Of a DNA stretch of 64,000 nt, positions 36,001-46,781 are shown in pieces. Origin of the DNA: Cheilinus undulatus (taxonomy: Eukaryota > Chordata > Actinopteri > Labriformes > Labridae). How positions within the stretch are numbered: the first letter of the stretch is position 1; each line of letters begins with the position of its first letter. The translations under genes were made by a program, and so were the position numbers. The stretch is from NCBI RefSeq assembly GCF_018320785.1, contig NC_054876.1, forward strand, positions 6,794,207 to 6,858,206, written 5' to 3'. The notes beneath the pieces were generated by a model, which had not been told where the DNA came from, did not search any database, and saw nothing but the letters and a program-made list of their open reading frames with translations.

Positions 36001-39000
36001 TCTAGTATTGCCTCAAGAATAAGGTGTTAATAACCTAGAAATAAGTTGGCATTTTAACAAGTAATAACTCTGTAATTCTAAGTAAGTATTTATCTAGTTA
36101 ATAATGTACGATATATCAAGTAATTCCTGATCTGTCTGCCCTTTTTGAGTTTTGTGAAGCACTTTGTAACTGTGTGTTTTAATAAGTGCTGTATAAATAA
36201 AGTTATTATTATATTATTATTAGATTACAGTAAGTCCTTCTTGAGTACTTTTCATTTTTTAGGGTGAAATACCACCTAATTACCAGAGAATTGCCACAGT
36301 ATTACAGATTTTTTGATAATTAATACTCTATCACTCTCTAAATACATCTTTGATATTATCATATTTCTAAGCTATTTCTAGGCAAAATGGCAACTTATGA
36401 CTAGATGATTACCACTCATGACTATAAAATTACCAGGTAGTTACCCAAAACACTAACATAGCTGTGTTGCTAATGTGATGGGCAGGAAATTGAAGGTGTG
36501 ATAGCATCTTGAAACGTATGAAGAGGGTCTTGAAAAAGGTACTCAAATGTTTTAAATTCAGTGTCTGATTTTCTGTATAAACCCTGACTAATTTGCATTT
36601 TCCTTCTGGATAATACAGCAATTTATGATTGCGATTGGGATATAAGACCTAACAGACCTCACAGTGTGCATTACTGGCACTGTTTTAAACTTAAAGGCCT
36701 TTCTGTAGACATTTTTGTAAACCTTCATACAAAAATAATTGCAGCCTTTCGTGTGATATAATTACACAGCCTGACATTGTGATTGTGATTAGATAGTTTT
36801 TATTTTCATTTTGTTTTCACTTCTTGTGTTGAATTTCACTTTAGTTTTAACTGGTTTTTACTGCTGGTTTGTTAGTTAAGCTTTAGTTTTTATTTTGGAA
36901 AAATGCTTAGTTTTAGTTTAGTTTTTATTATTTTTAGCGTTAGTTTTAGTTTTTTTTTATGCATGCCAGAGCTGAGAGAACATCATTCATTTTTTAAAAC
37001 ATATTCAAACAGGCTTCTCTTCACTTATTATTCATTTATTTAGGATACTGTCTGAATACAGCTCCAGGCTTAAAACTACCACTGTGTGAAGTCTTAAACA
37101 ATCAGTTCAGGCCATTTTCACTCTATGGGCATGGGTATAGGTGCTAGTTAGTATGGTTTATTCAAAGACTGAAACTAGGGATATTTTGCCTCTATTTCTA
37201 TTTTATTTCAGTTAGTTTTGTAAGCACATTGTACAGTTTAAGTAAGTTTTCTTTTTTTTTTGGTAGAGCTTAGTTTTTATTTAGCTCCAATTAACTAAAA
37301 TTATTTTTGAACTATAATAAACTTGTTACACAGCACTTGTTTTGACAGCTTTTTTCCTTTAAATAGAAAGTTTTCAAAATATGGCTCCTTACTGACTTTA
37401 TTTTTTTGGCACAGGAAGCAATATTTTATATTTTCATTTTTAAGCAACATAAGTGAGTAAAAATGTCTTTGATTTGCCTTTTTTTTTTTTTTTTTAAACT
37501 AAATCAACTAAAAAATACTTACCACCAAACAAGTTTGTTCTTGTAAAGTCTCCATCTGTCAGGTTTTTAGAGTCGTTTTGTACGAATCTTTGCGAGTAGC
37601 AACGAATTTTTCTTGTCAAAGTCTCAGTGTGACTGCTCCTGAGTGTTGTCTGGACTGAAATTACTGTTTTAGGGACTTTCTGGAGTGAGTTTTAAAAAGA
37701 TCATAGCAGAACAGATCCACTATGATGCCATGGTGTTCTAAATTCTAGTTCTGTGTTTGAATCAAAACATGAATGAATGAATGCTTTATTTTTTAAAACA
37801 AACAAAAATAAAATCATTTTTACATAACAATTTATCACACAATATACTTTTTCTGATATTTTAGCAATAAAGTTACAGTTATTCTCTTTGATTTAGAATT
37901 CAAGCTATATTGCACAGCAGGTCAACTTTAACTGTTCATGCGACATTCACATACTGCTGTGATCATTTTACCACAAGTGGGGAATCTGTTTATGTTGAAA
38001 TCAACATGTAAACATATGAAAAACACACCATCAGTCATGATTTCTGCTGACAAATTTCGGTAGACTACAACACAGAAACATTTTGTAGAAATAACAATAA
38101 CCATTGCCTTAAACAGAGTTTAAAAAGTCTGACTCTGAAGATAAGCAACTTCTTGAAGATACACCTGGTGAACATTTTTAAAGATTTCTACTTCCTGTCC
38201 TGCAATAGTTTCAGTAATTTCTGTGGGCTTGTTTTGTGCCACAGAGTTTCTCGGGTCCTGGATGCAGTTGTGAGAATGCCTCTCAGTCTATTTTCAATGT
38301 CCAGCTTTTTTCTGTGTATTGTCTTGATGAATGCAACAATAGAAACCCATTTCACACAGGTAGGATGTTGCAGAAAAGGAAGGGTGAGGCTGCTCTCCTG
38401 CCTTGAAGTGGAAGTAGTAATGTCTTAGACTTGAACTGCAGCCACATCTTTGATTCTGATGTGACCTCAGTTTACTGCGGCTCCTCTCCAGTGCTGAAGT
38501 CATCAACTTGTGTTGCTCCACAGTCGGCTTAACTTTTTCTTAGTGAAACTATAGTACTGAAATGAAATAATTCAGTATAAATCCAACCTGTTACAACATT
38601 TCAAAGTACTTTTCTTAAAGCTATATGTTTCTTATCCAACCCAAAGTCCTGTTGAGTGTTTCACATTCTAATTTTGAACATTCCTGCCACACGCTGCAGT
38701 CCTTTTGTACGTGGTCAAGTATGTATAAAGTTGTTAAATTCTGTATATGGTACAAAGTTCCAGCTTGAGTGCTAGTTTATTTAGTATTCCTTTAACCTTA
38801 AATATGTGACAGGTGGCATTGTTTGTTGTGGGGAGGACTTGCATCATAGGGGTTTTTAGACCCTCCTTAGGGTTACTTCTGAATTTCTTCCCAGTACCCC
38901 TGTCACAATAGTAGCATGGCAAATTTGACAAACTTTGCAGATATCTGAATTTTCATATTGAGCTATTATTTCGAACGATACGTAGTTTTAATTTGTAATT

Positions 39001-40890
39001 TTCTCTTGATTTCAGCTGGTTCTCCATGGAGCAGGTGGTGGACCTGAAGGCGGAGGGACTGTGGGACGAGCTGCTGGATGAGTTTCAGCCTGAAATTGTC
39101 ATCCAGGACTGGTGGGTCAATGAGCACCTCCTCCCAGCTCCTGTCTTTATAACATAGAGTGTGATTTCTTATCACTGTGGCCCTATCAGCGCCTCCTTTA
39201 CACATGTAGACAACACTGTGTACTGAACATTTCACAGTCCACTCATTTATGTGTCACAGGGAGGACTGCCTCATAAACTGTTTGAGAAGTAAATGCATGG
39301 ACAGGTGTTTGACTTCAAGTTTGCACAGTTTATATGCAGGCAGATGCATTACAATTAAAGGTAACACTTAATATCAAGATGCATTTATTAATTTCTAAAT
39401 ATGTAGTCATTTATTTGCATGCATTTAAGTAAACATGTTGGCTCTTTTTAATTTAATGAAAATAATATATCCATGTCATATTTAGTTCAAGAACCACAAG
39501 GCAAATACTAGAAGTTTTCCTTTTTGTCATGTACGACAAGAACTGGCAGAGGTCACGAAAACCTGAATAACTTTTGAACCATAAATCATAGCAGCTTACT
39601 TTTTTTTAGCAGCCCTCCGTTGTGCCATTCCAGTGATGCTATTTATGCCTTAGTAGCTCTTATGGAGGCTTTTCTTACAAGCCTGGAGCTTGGGTGGTCT
39701 TATCTGTTATTTTCCTCAGGTATGAGGAGAGCCAGCTGCATGATAAGATCTACGAGCTTCATGTGAAGTTACTGGGAGCAGACAAAAGCACGGTGATCGC
39801 AGAGCACTCTGTTCAGCCCACCGAGGACCGCAGCCAGTACTCACACAACTGGAAGGAGGTGAGTCAGTGGGTCCTTATAGTACAGTACAGCTGTAGTGGA
39901 AGGCAGTGGTTCTCAACCTGGGGTCAAGGGGGGCGGCAAAGATCTCAGGGGAACAGTGGGACCCTGTCTGCTCTGATGCTGTCAAATTAAATGTACATGT
40001 TTTTTTTAAATCATGATAAGAAACGTAATGTATGGCAGCATATTTGGGCTCACCTAAGAGATTATCTGTTAATCTGTTAATTTTTCTAGCAAAAAAAAAG
40101 TCAAAATGTTTAGGGAAAAATACATTTTTGAGGTGATAGAGTCATAAATTTACAGGAAAATAAACTCTGAATTTCCAGGTTTAAGTCTTCAGTTGGGATA
40201 TTAGAAACTCAAAGATTTCAAATATTTAAAAATCTTAAATTTACAATAGTGTAAAGCCATACATTTACAAGAAACCTAGCTGAAAACGGTAGTTGGATTT
40301 TGAACTTTAAAATCTTAAACGACTATGTTTTGGTTCATATACATTTATGACTTTTAAAGTAAAAATGTCTGGTTTTTTTCTCGTAAGTTAAAAACTTTTA
40401 AAACTTGAGAATTTTGAGGAGTTTTTTACTTGAAAATGAACATTCCTCTTTTTCTCTAGAGAGGCCCTAATAAACTGTCATAATAATAGATGGTTTAGGC
40501 GTAGATCTTTAGTGAAGAACCAGCGTATGTTGGCCTGTTATGTTGAGATTTTGCCAGTAAGGACAATAGGTTGAGACCACTGGTGCAGGAGTAGCTACTT
40601 ATTCTGTCTTAAACAGCAAGTTACAGCAAAATTAGGTTAAACAATTTTCTAATGACTTGGGGTTAACTTCAGTTTTCCTCCTCCTGTCTTCCTGCACTGA
40701 AGGTTTCTGTTTTCTCTCTGTGCATCTCTCTGTTGGCCTGCAGGTGTCACACGTGTTCTCTGGTTACGGACCCGGGGTGAGATATGTTCACTTCCTGCAC
40801 CGGCTGAAGAACATGTTCCTGAATGGCTTCCACCAAACGATCTTCAGCGGCAGCTCAGTGATTGTCAAACCCACAAAAAGCAGCTCTTAG
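27076..40890 (+). CDS. nccrp1: NCCRP-1 (F-box-only protein 50 type), FBA domain protein
   Basis: Coding exons: 27076-27217, 30512-30592, 30674-30767, 39016-39111, 39720-39858 and 40744-40890. All have GT/AG borders and consistent phases, and they give 232 codons plus stop. NCCRP-1 was described as a receptor protein of fish nonspecific cytotoxic cells and belongs to the F-box-associated (FBA) family. FBA domains of its relatives bind glycoproteins or other ligands, but its own F-box is not recognisable here. Visible features are a proline-rich N-terminal segment (PPPEPDLPQVP, residues about 54-64) and an FBA domain with VVDLKAEGLWDELLD, IVIQDWYEES, YELHVKLL, NWKEVSHVF and YGPGVRYVHFLH. The start is the first ATG of a well-formed exon. 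Intron 3 (30768-39015) contains an antisense gene. FBXO2/6/44 relatives are the alternative, but the length and short N-terminus favour NCCRP-1. Confidence 0.9.
27880..29280 (+). repeat. 1.4-kb pyrimidine-rich degenerate array in nccrp1 intron 1
   Basis: The top strand is almost free of G and is built from words like cattttgccactttaaaccc with an irregular spacing near 10-25 bp. The same vocabulary forms the core of the hAT-like element at 25214-26271 and a short tract near 31500-31600. No element ends are evident here, so it may be an expanded or end-stripped relative. Confidence 0.8.
29790..30150. mobile_element. Degraded Tc1-like fragment in nccrp1 intron 1
   Basis: The tract aatcaggaagggcaagtactttttcacagcac (about 29860-29897) matches the terminal region of the fish Tc1-like family also seen at 59117-60069 and near 33935-33970. 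The rest is weakly transposase-like on the minus strand, without an open frame. Confidence 0.45.
31233..31690. mobile_element. hAT-like fragment followed by a SINE-like tail
   Basis: A hAT-type end (caggggttctcaatgtgg) starts at 31233 and runs into a short pyrimidine-rich core. At about 31607 it gives way to catccatccagccattg... gtcgggtcgtgtgggcagc, which looks like the reversed 3' tail of a common fish retroposon. No right hAT end is visible. Confidence 0.5.
31700..33160. other. nccrp1 intron 3, 5' part, no gene recognised
   Basis: AT-rich intronic sequence with poly-T runs near 31835 and a (tc)n microsatellite at about 32598-32615. Reading frames here have no domains. Confidence 0.5.
33165..33570. 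mobile_element. hAT-like MITE pair
   Basis: Two adjoining starts, tagggctgaacgattttgaa (about 33162) and tagggctgaacaatttta (about 33318), lie next to aaattgcatttgaatg and tgcccagaccta segments. The same order of motifs occurs in the hAT-like element within 22397-24085. It appears to be one element partly duplicated or inserted into its own kind. Confidence 0.5.
34309..34314 (-). terminator. Poly(A) signal of the nested minus-strand gene
   Basis: tttatt on the + strand reads AATAAA on the minus strand, about 28 bases beyond the stop codon ending at 34342. This placement supports a real 3' end. Confidence 0.55.
34342..37555 (-). CDS. Nested antisense gene: charged 14-residue-repeat helical protein
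   Basis: Not recognised as a named family. Exon 1 codes from ATG at 37555 to 37523 (11 codons, METLQEQTCLV) and ends at a strong donor, gtaagt. The last exon starts at 35439 after a tttcttttag acceptor and stays open to the stop at 34342. Both borders are phase 0, giving 376 residues. An in-frame TGA lies two codons before the ATG. From M at 35346, residues 27-264 are seventeen 14-residue units of the type ARKAFETEKEEMEK, with F and M on one heptad face and K/R/E elsewhere. This predicts a coiled coil or long single alpha-helix. The units form a 70-residue super-repeat (types A-B-C-D-E). The C-terminal 70 residues are not repetitive and contain WACKDGNGNCSC. No signal peptide or membrane segment is seen. 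The gene lies wholly in nccrp1 intron 3, on the opposite strand. Function is unknown. If exon 1 is wrong, translation could begin at 35346 (334 residues). Confidence 0.75.
35900..36460. repeat. Intronic repeat interrupted by a LINE 3' tail
   Basis: Sequence rich in attaccaggtagttac / gtaataactctg words is split by about 36120-36225, which reads gaagcactttgtaac, agtgctgtataaataaag and an (att)n run. That is a typical 3' end of an L2/Rex-like LINE on the + strand. It lies in the intron of the nested gene. Confidence 0.5.
36785..37320. repeat. 'agttttagttt' interspersed repeat
   Basis: Reverse-orientation relative of the ctaaaact family at 22625-23800, here with words such as cttagttttagtttag. 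It lies in the intron of the nested gene and shows no coding content. Confidence 0.55.
37560..39015. other. nccrp1 intron 3, 3' part, upstream of the nested gene
   Basis: The minus-strand 5' UTR and promoter of the nested gene should lie just above 37555. I see no clear TATA box there. A minus-strand frame from 38521 (MEQHKLMTSALERSRSKLRS) is intriguing, but it has no matching splice phase that I could confirm. Confidence 0.4.
39904..40582. mobile_element. Non-autonomous hAT-like element in nccrp1 intron 5
   Basis: The left end is cagtggttctcaacctgg and the reverse complement of the right end is cagtggtctcaacctat. Flanking 8-mers gtggaagg and gtgcagga agree at only 5 of 8 positions, so the duplication is decayed or the border is off by a base. 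The core is AT-rich, with aaaatcttaaa words. Confidence 0.65.
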
Positions 40891-41295
40891 ATGGAGGACC
40901 TCTGCAGAGAAAACATACAAGCCTTTACTTTAAGTCTAACCAGCATGATCAACACAAAAACGCCTTAGTCTAGTAACTGGATGCTTGATTTTAATGCACT
41001 ATAAATATATCCATTACAGTGTGCCTTAATTGGTGTTTTTATATGCACTTTTTTTATAAACTTAGATATGGTGAATACTCAGATTTTGCTTGTGCTTAGC
41101 AGAGTTATTTTCTAAATAACAAAAAACTTGTATTTGAATATTAAAAAAACTATTTCCTTTTACTCTCTTTTCATTATTTCTTTGTTTGCCTGAAACTTTA
41201 TGACTAATGCACTTTCACTCAGTACTGGTATATTATGTCCTTTTCTATGCAGTTTCATAATTTGTAAAAAAAAAAAAAAAAAAAACAGCATCATG

Positions 41296-41484
41296 GGGCT
41301 CGTGGATGGTCGAGTGGTTTAGAGCGTGCACCATGTACACGGCCGGCCCGGGTTCAAATCTGGCCTGTGGCCCTTTACCGCATGTCTTTCCCCTGTTTCC
41401 AAGTCTATTCACTGTCCTCCTCTAGCTAATAAAGGTACGAAAAGGCCCAAAAATAAATCTTAAAATAATAATAATTTAAAAAAA
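41296..41484 (+). mobile_element. tRNA-derived SINE, copy 2
   Basis: The tRNA-like head has an A box near 41310 (cgagtggtttagagcg) and a B box ggttcaaatc (41351-41360). The body is ccctttaccgcatgtcttt, with an aataaaggtacgaaaaggcc 3' part and an A-rich tail. The 9-bp direct repeat agcatcatg flanks it (41287-41295 and 41485-41493). The head is closest in spacing to a long-variable-arm tRNA such as Leu or Ser. Confidence 0.9.
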
Positions 41485-42029
41485 AGCATCATGATGTCTA
41501 AACTAATGCACATTTTCCACATTTTCCAAAGTCATGAATCAGTTATAAATTAAGAAAATAAATTAATAAGTTATGATATCCACAACAATATGTGTATCGG
41601 GAGGTTTTTATTTTGTCATCTGTGTTTTTGATTTCTATGTCATGTTTTTATCTCCAAATAAATGAAAGACAAGTGCTCTACTGGAAAGCTACACACACTT
41701 AATACAACAATCTTTTAGGGGCATTATTTCTAAGAGTTGCAGATGATTAAAAAAACATCTTTTATCATTTTACAACAGCAAACCAATAATAAAAACATTG
41801 TGTGAATGACTTATAACATAGGCTCAGTCAATAAAAGCTGATAATTTATCAACATGTACAGCAGCCAATGCATACTTGACATAAACTGTAATGGCTTTTA
41901 GTAAGCAAAAACTGCTAAATTAACTGCTAAGTTAACTGCTATTGAGAATAAACTGGGTTTGATACAGAGTGAGTTACCATGAACCATAATCTTCTTGTAT
42001 TATTAATGAACTACAGACAATTTGGTCCT

Positions 42030-42640
42030 TCTTGGTTCTTGGTCACCTCTACTATTAAGGCTCTCTCCCCCAATTGCTCCATTTGATGGGGTGATCAGCT
42101 GTTGGAAGAGTTTGAGTATTATTGAGGCCACTGTGTTCTTGGGAACCTTCAGTGCAGCAGATTTTTTGGGGCCTTCCACAGATGTGCCCCTTGTATCAAT
42201 CCTGCCTCTGAGCTCTCAGGCAGTTCCTTTGACCTTATGGCTTAGTTTTTGCTTTGACATGCATTGTCAGCTGTGAGCCCTTAAACTGGGAAGTGTGTCT
42301 CTTTCCAAGTCATGCAATCAATTTAGTTTACCACAGGTGGACTACAAACAAGGTGTAGAAAATCTCAGCAAATATCAAGAGAAATTAGAGTCCCTTAAGC
42401 TAAATTTCAGGCGTTTTTGCAAGGGTCTGAACACCTTTGTCAATTTGATATTTCATTTTTTTATTTTATTAAATTTGTAAAAAAACAAAAAAAAACAAAC
42501 CCAAAATACTGATTTCACTTTGTCATTATGGGATACTAAGTATAGATTAATGAAGATTAAAAAATTACTGTAGCACCAGGTGGAAACATAACAAAATTGA
42601 AAAGGCTGAAGGGGATCTGAATATTTTTTTAATGCACTGC
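42030..42640 (-). mobile_element. Truncated Tc1-like element (N-terminal transposase part and terminal repeat)
   Basis: The tract carries the familiar order of a fish Tc1-like element read from its minus strand: a ttcttggtcacctct / ggccactgtgttcttgggaac block, gaccttatggctta, gtggactacaaacaaggtgtag, ggtctgaacacctttgtcaa, tttgtcattatgggatact, and the terminal ggggatctgaatattttttt-aatgcactgc. Only one end is present and the frame is broken. Confidence 0.75.
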
Positions 42641-42859
42641 ACATATCTTCATTTTTACCGGACGTGAAAGAAAAGCTGACATAGTCACTGGGAATGAATA
42701 ATCTGATATCATGCAAATACTATCATGCAAATAGTATAGTTACAAATCCAAACGTTCAAGTTTCTCTTCTCTCTCCCTAACACTAGTAGACACAACTTAG
42801 CTGAGGGTGGTTATAAATGTAAATATGTCAGTAATGTTTAGTTCATTTGTCCAATAGTA

Positions 42860-43316
42860 GTGGAGAAACAACTGCAGACGCGCACTTTCTAGCGCTTTTG
42901 CTGCCTTCAGTTACCCTCGTAAATAACATGAAAGATACGTTCACACACAAAACAAACCAGTTTAACTTGACAAAAAATCTACAAGTTTGACGCTTGATTC
43001 ATGGTGATCAAAATGACTAACGCACACATGTTTTCCTCATAAGTCTAGACCATAAAAACTTAAATAAAGCCGCTGTAAACATAGGACGCTATCTGCACAG
43101 GAAACCCGTTTGTGTCAGTGAAAGCAGCACCTCCTCCGGCGCGTGGACTCGTAGCAGCATCACTCCCGCCGTTAGTAAACGGTGATGTGAGTTAACGGGA
43201 AAGTTCACTCCGTGAGTTCAGCTGTGAGTCAAGCCGGGATAGTTTTACCGGGTTTTTATTTCCAGACTGACAAAGGTGATGCCAGCGTTTGGTGGAGCCG
43301 TGCCATAAAGCTGAAG
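42860..43316 (+). promoter_or_regulatory. CpG-rich segment ending in a splice donor: possible promoter and first exon of an unseen gene
   Basis: CG dinucleotides are much denser here than nearby (cctccggcgcgtgg, cactcccgccgtt, aagccgggatag). The segment ends at a strong donor, ctgaag/gtaagatg (43317). There is no long frame, so it would be a 5' UTR exon. No downstream coding exon was recognised in the remaining 20 kb, so the gene may continue beyond the window or the call may be wrong. Confidence 0.4.
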
Positions 43317-43749
43317 GTAAGATGAAATAAGAGATAACAACGGAGAAACAGGTGCGGAGGAATAACGGTTATTTTAGGAATTATGCTAACGGCTTAGCCC
43401 GTTATTTTGATTGATAACGAACTGGTATTAAACAGGTAGACGCTTAGCACTAACTTTGGACTATTTTACCGTCTGTAATAACTACGATGAATACTCAAAA
43501 CTGTTGAATATTTGTAGTTTTTAAGGAAGAAAAACGCTATTAATTTTGGTTAATGCTCTTCAGTTGAAACCTTTATACCATATGCTAAGACTTCTACATC
43601 AGGGTTAATGAACCGAGACAAAACGGTACATTATGTCGAGGTTAGGGTTTTTTCATTTCCTCCCTAACTATTTTCAAATTTTAATGAAAACAAAAACAAA
43701 GCTATTAATTTATTTTCCTTTTTTTTGCGTTGTTTTAAGCTAACATCTG

Positions 43750-44320
43750 ATCATACAAATAAAATATTGACTATTTTGGGGGGAATTTAACCCTTAAAAT
43801 GCCAGTTTATCTGTAAAACCCCTTATGTGTGTAATGTAAAAACACAAGAATAGAAATATTTCTCATACACTTAATACAAATTTAATTCCCTTGAAGTGTG
43901 ATCAGCAACTTAGATTTTCATTCAAAATAATTTTTTAAAGATTCTACTGAAATATCACATTCGGGGTTTATATAATAAAAAGTACAAAACAGCAATAAAA
44001 AATACAAATGTGATTTTTAAAAAGTTTTTTTTCGCATTATGTTTTTAATCAAGACCAGACCTGATCATTAAGATCAAATATTGCTTATTTCATAGGAATA
44101 TAACTCTTTCAGTGCCAGTTTAAGAGTAAAAAATCTGATGTTTGTGATGTAAAAAAAAGATGAAATAGTTTCTATACTACATGAAAATTTGACTTCCTTG
44201 AAAGGAGTTATCACAGCTTTGAATATGTTTATTAGGAGAAACAACTTAAATTTTTATGCTTTTTTAAAAATATTAAGCCTGTTATGCTCTGTTGCATTAA
44301 AAAAGCAACGCTTGGGACAC
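43750..44320 (+). repeat. Tandem duplication, about 310-bp unit
   Basis: Two successive copies share the order: ctatt/gcttatt ... gaatttaaccc or gaatataactc, atgccagttt / gtgccagttt, gtgtaatgtaaaa / gtgatgtaaaa, then aatttaattcccttgaagtg / aaatttgacttccttgaaag. A related tract lies in ckm intron 3, so the unit derives from a dispersed repeat. Confidence 0.55.
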
Positions 44321-44689
44321 ATGTCCACTTTTTGGACCCTTTTAACCCATGTACTCCTGATCTTTTTAACGTTATTTTTAGAAGGACTGAAGTACCTTAA
44401 TAGATTGAAATCCCAATAGCTGGAAATTGATAATATTGTAGTAAACTATGGTAATTCTAATACAGCCGATTCCTGGACTTTGGGTGCGATGTGTCCCAAT
44501 CAGTTATAATCTATCTGACACCGCACCAGAACTAAAAATACATTCAGATGATTATTATTATTAGCAACTTTTGTGTGCATCACTTTAAGTCGAAGATAAA
44601 TTTCCCCAAGGGTCATTTTTATTTATTTCTTTAGCCTTTCATTATTGAGTATAATTCCCACTGAGATGAAAAAAAAAAAACTTTTACTA

Positions 44690-45540
44690 GAGAGTCCTTG
44701 CCAAGATGGCAGCAGGACAAGTTCCACACATATGACAAATAACAGAACATAACAACAAGGTTACATCAATCAACAAATCTTTCAGTAGAAGATTCAGTAG
44801 AAAAAACATGTACATATACTGGTCAGATGTTTCTTAATCCTAGATTCAAAATCTCCTAAACTAATGCAACACTCAAGCTTAAGATGACCCTGTACCTCAG
44901 ACCAAGACGATGGAGCAAAAACACTGAAAGCTTTTTACCAAAGACAGAGTGGGTTCAAGGAATCTCAGACATGATGAATCCATGAAACAAAGGTTACAGC
45001 TACTAACAGTTTTTGAAGTCAGTAGGGAACATAGATAAAAAGGTTATGTAAATTAGTTTTATAAAGAAAAAATATACCCTCTTTTATTAAACAAAGAAGA
45101 CAAACCAACTTTTCCATACCAAACACGTTGATGGGTTTGAATTTCAGACCAGAGACAAATCATAAGACCGCATGGATTCCAATATTTACAGAGAAGATGT
45201 TGTACAGGAAAAAACTATATGTACTTAATTTAAAAAATGGTGGCATTGTGCAAACAAAGTGGTACTAACAGGTTAAAAGTCTGACATGAAGAAATTAAGC
45301 CAGTTACCATATTACTGCATGAAATTGGTATCAGAAGATATTGGCTCAAAAGTCAATCATTAAATAACAATTTCAACTGATATTTACAATTGAGACATGG
45401 CTACAAATTTAGGCCTATATCAGCTGTATGTATGAATAAGCCAGTGGAGTTTTGGCTGTATCAGTGTCATCAATATCGACATTGGTATCGACTAAGATGA
45501 ATTTGAAAAATGGCATTTGCAATTCAGTACTGAAATATCA
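44690..45540. repeat. Unclassified repeat-like sequence
   Basis: A stretch with ctgtacctcagaccaagacgatggagcaaaaacactgaaagc has the look of a dispersed fish repeat, but I cannot assign it to a class. A tatcgacattggtatcgac tract near 45470 resembles hAT MITE ends. No gene is seen. Confidence 0.35.
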
Positions 45541-45554
45541 CAGGTCTAAAGTTG

Positions 45555-46714
45555 ATAGGTTTTGATCAGACTTGCAAATTTGAACACTGCAGTTTTTCTC
45601 CATTCTTCTTTACAAAACTGCTCAGGCTCTACCAAGTTGCACAGGGACTGGGCGTGAACAGCTCTTTGAAGTCCAGCCACAAATTCTCTATTGACTGAGG
45701 TCTGGGCTTTGACTCAGCCACTCCAGAACAAACCATTTCTGTGCAGCTTTCGCTGTTTGCTTTAGGTTGTTGTTTTGCTGGAAAAGAAATCTTCTCCCAA
45801 GTTCTCTTGCAGATTGTCCTCTAGGATTTTACTATATTTTGCTGCATTCATTTTACCCTCTACCTTTACAAGCCTGCCAGGGCTAGCTTCTGAGAATATC
45901 CCCACAGCATGATGCTGCAACTGTGGCAGCATCAGCAACATGTGTGTATGTTGTGATGTGCAGTGCTTGATGTCTGCCAAACATGGCGTCTTGTCCGATG
46001 GCCAAAAAAGCACCCTTTGGTCTCATCAGACCAAAGAACTTTCTTCATCTTGACCATGGAGTCTCCTGCATGCCTCTTGGGGAACTCTCCCATAAAGTTC
46101 TGACTAGTGAAGAACCTGGGCAACAGTTGTTGTCTGCACGGTCTCTCCCATCTCAGCTGGTGAAGCTTGGAACTCCTTCAGAGTAGTCATAGGCTTCTTA
46201 GTGGCCTGGTTTAGGCAGATTTACACATATGCCATATTCCTTCCATTTCTTAATGATAGATGGGGATTTTCTTTTAATCCATCCAATCTTATACTTCTCA
46301 GTAACCTTTTCTTTGAGTTGCTTGGAGTGTTCTTTTGTCATCATGGTAGCCAGGAATACTGATTAACCAGTGACTGGACCTTCCAGACACAGGTGTCTTT
46401 ATACTACAATCACTTGAGACACAGTCACTGCACTCAGGTGATTCCCATTTCACTAATTGTGAGTCTTCTTGCACAAACATGCTGGACCTGAATTAGGTCA
46501 GTTACTTTAAAAGGGGTGAGTATTTATGCTTTTACTTATTGCACATTTACTACATTACATGTTTTTGTTTAATTGACATTACTTTGGAGAAATCTGTTTT
46601 CACTTTGACTTAAAAATACTTTTTTAAAGTCAAATTGCATTGACCATAATTGATTTATAAGATAAATTAAAAGGGTAAAACATCCAAGGAGGTGAATACT
46701 TTTTATAGGTACTG
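45555..46714 (-). pseudogene. Degenerate Tc1-like element with transposase remnant
   Basis: The minus strand starts with the terminal repeat cagtacctataaaaagtatt (46714 downward, next to TA). It then reaches a transposase start MTKEHSKQLKEKVTEKYKIG (near 46340) and later broken pieces such as KVEGKMNAAKYSKILEDNL (about 45866-45814). Frameshifts and stops interrupt it, and the far terminal repeat is missing. It belongs to a different Tc1 subfamily from its neighbour at 46782. Confidence 0.75.
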
Positions 46715-46781
46715 TATTTGTAAGTAATTTGTAATTTGTTTTGTGTGTCCACTTTTTGGATATTGGTGGCTGAGTGATATA

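Noticed and set aside
38294..38521. 75-codon minus-strand frame as an extra upstream exon of the nested gene
   Set aside because: It has a good ATG, but I could not find a donor in the right phase, and the exon at 37555 already provides a start with an upstream in-frame stop.
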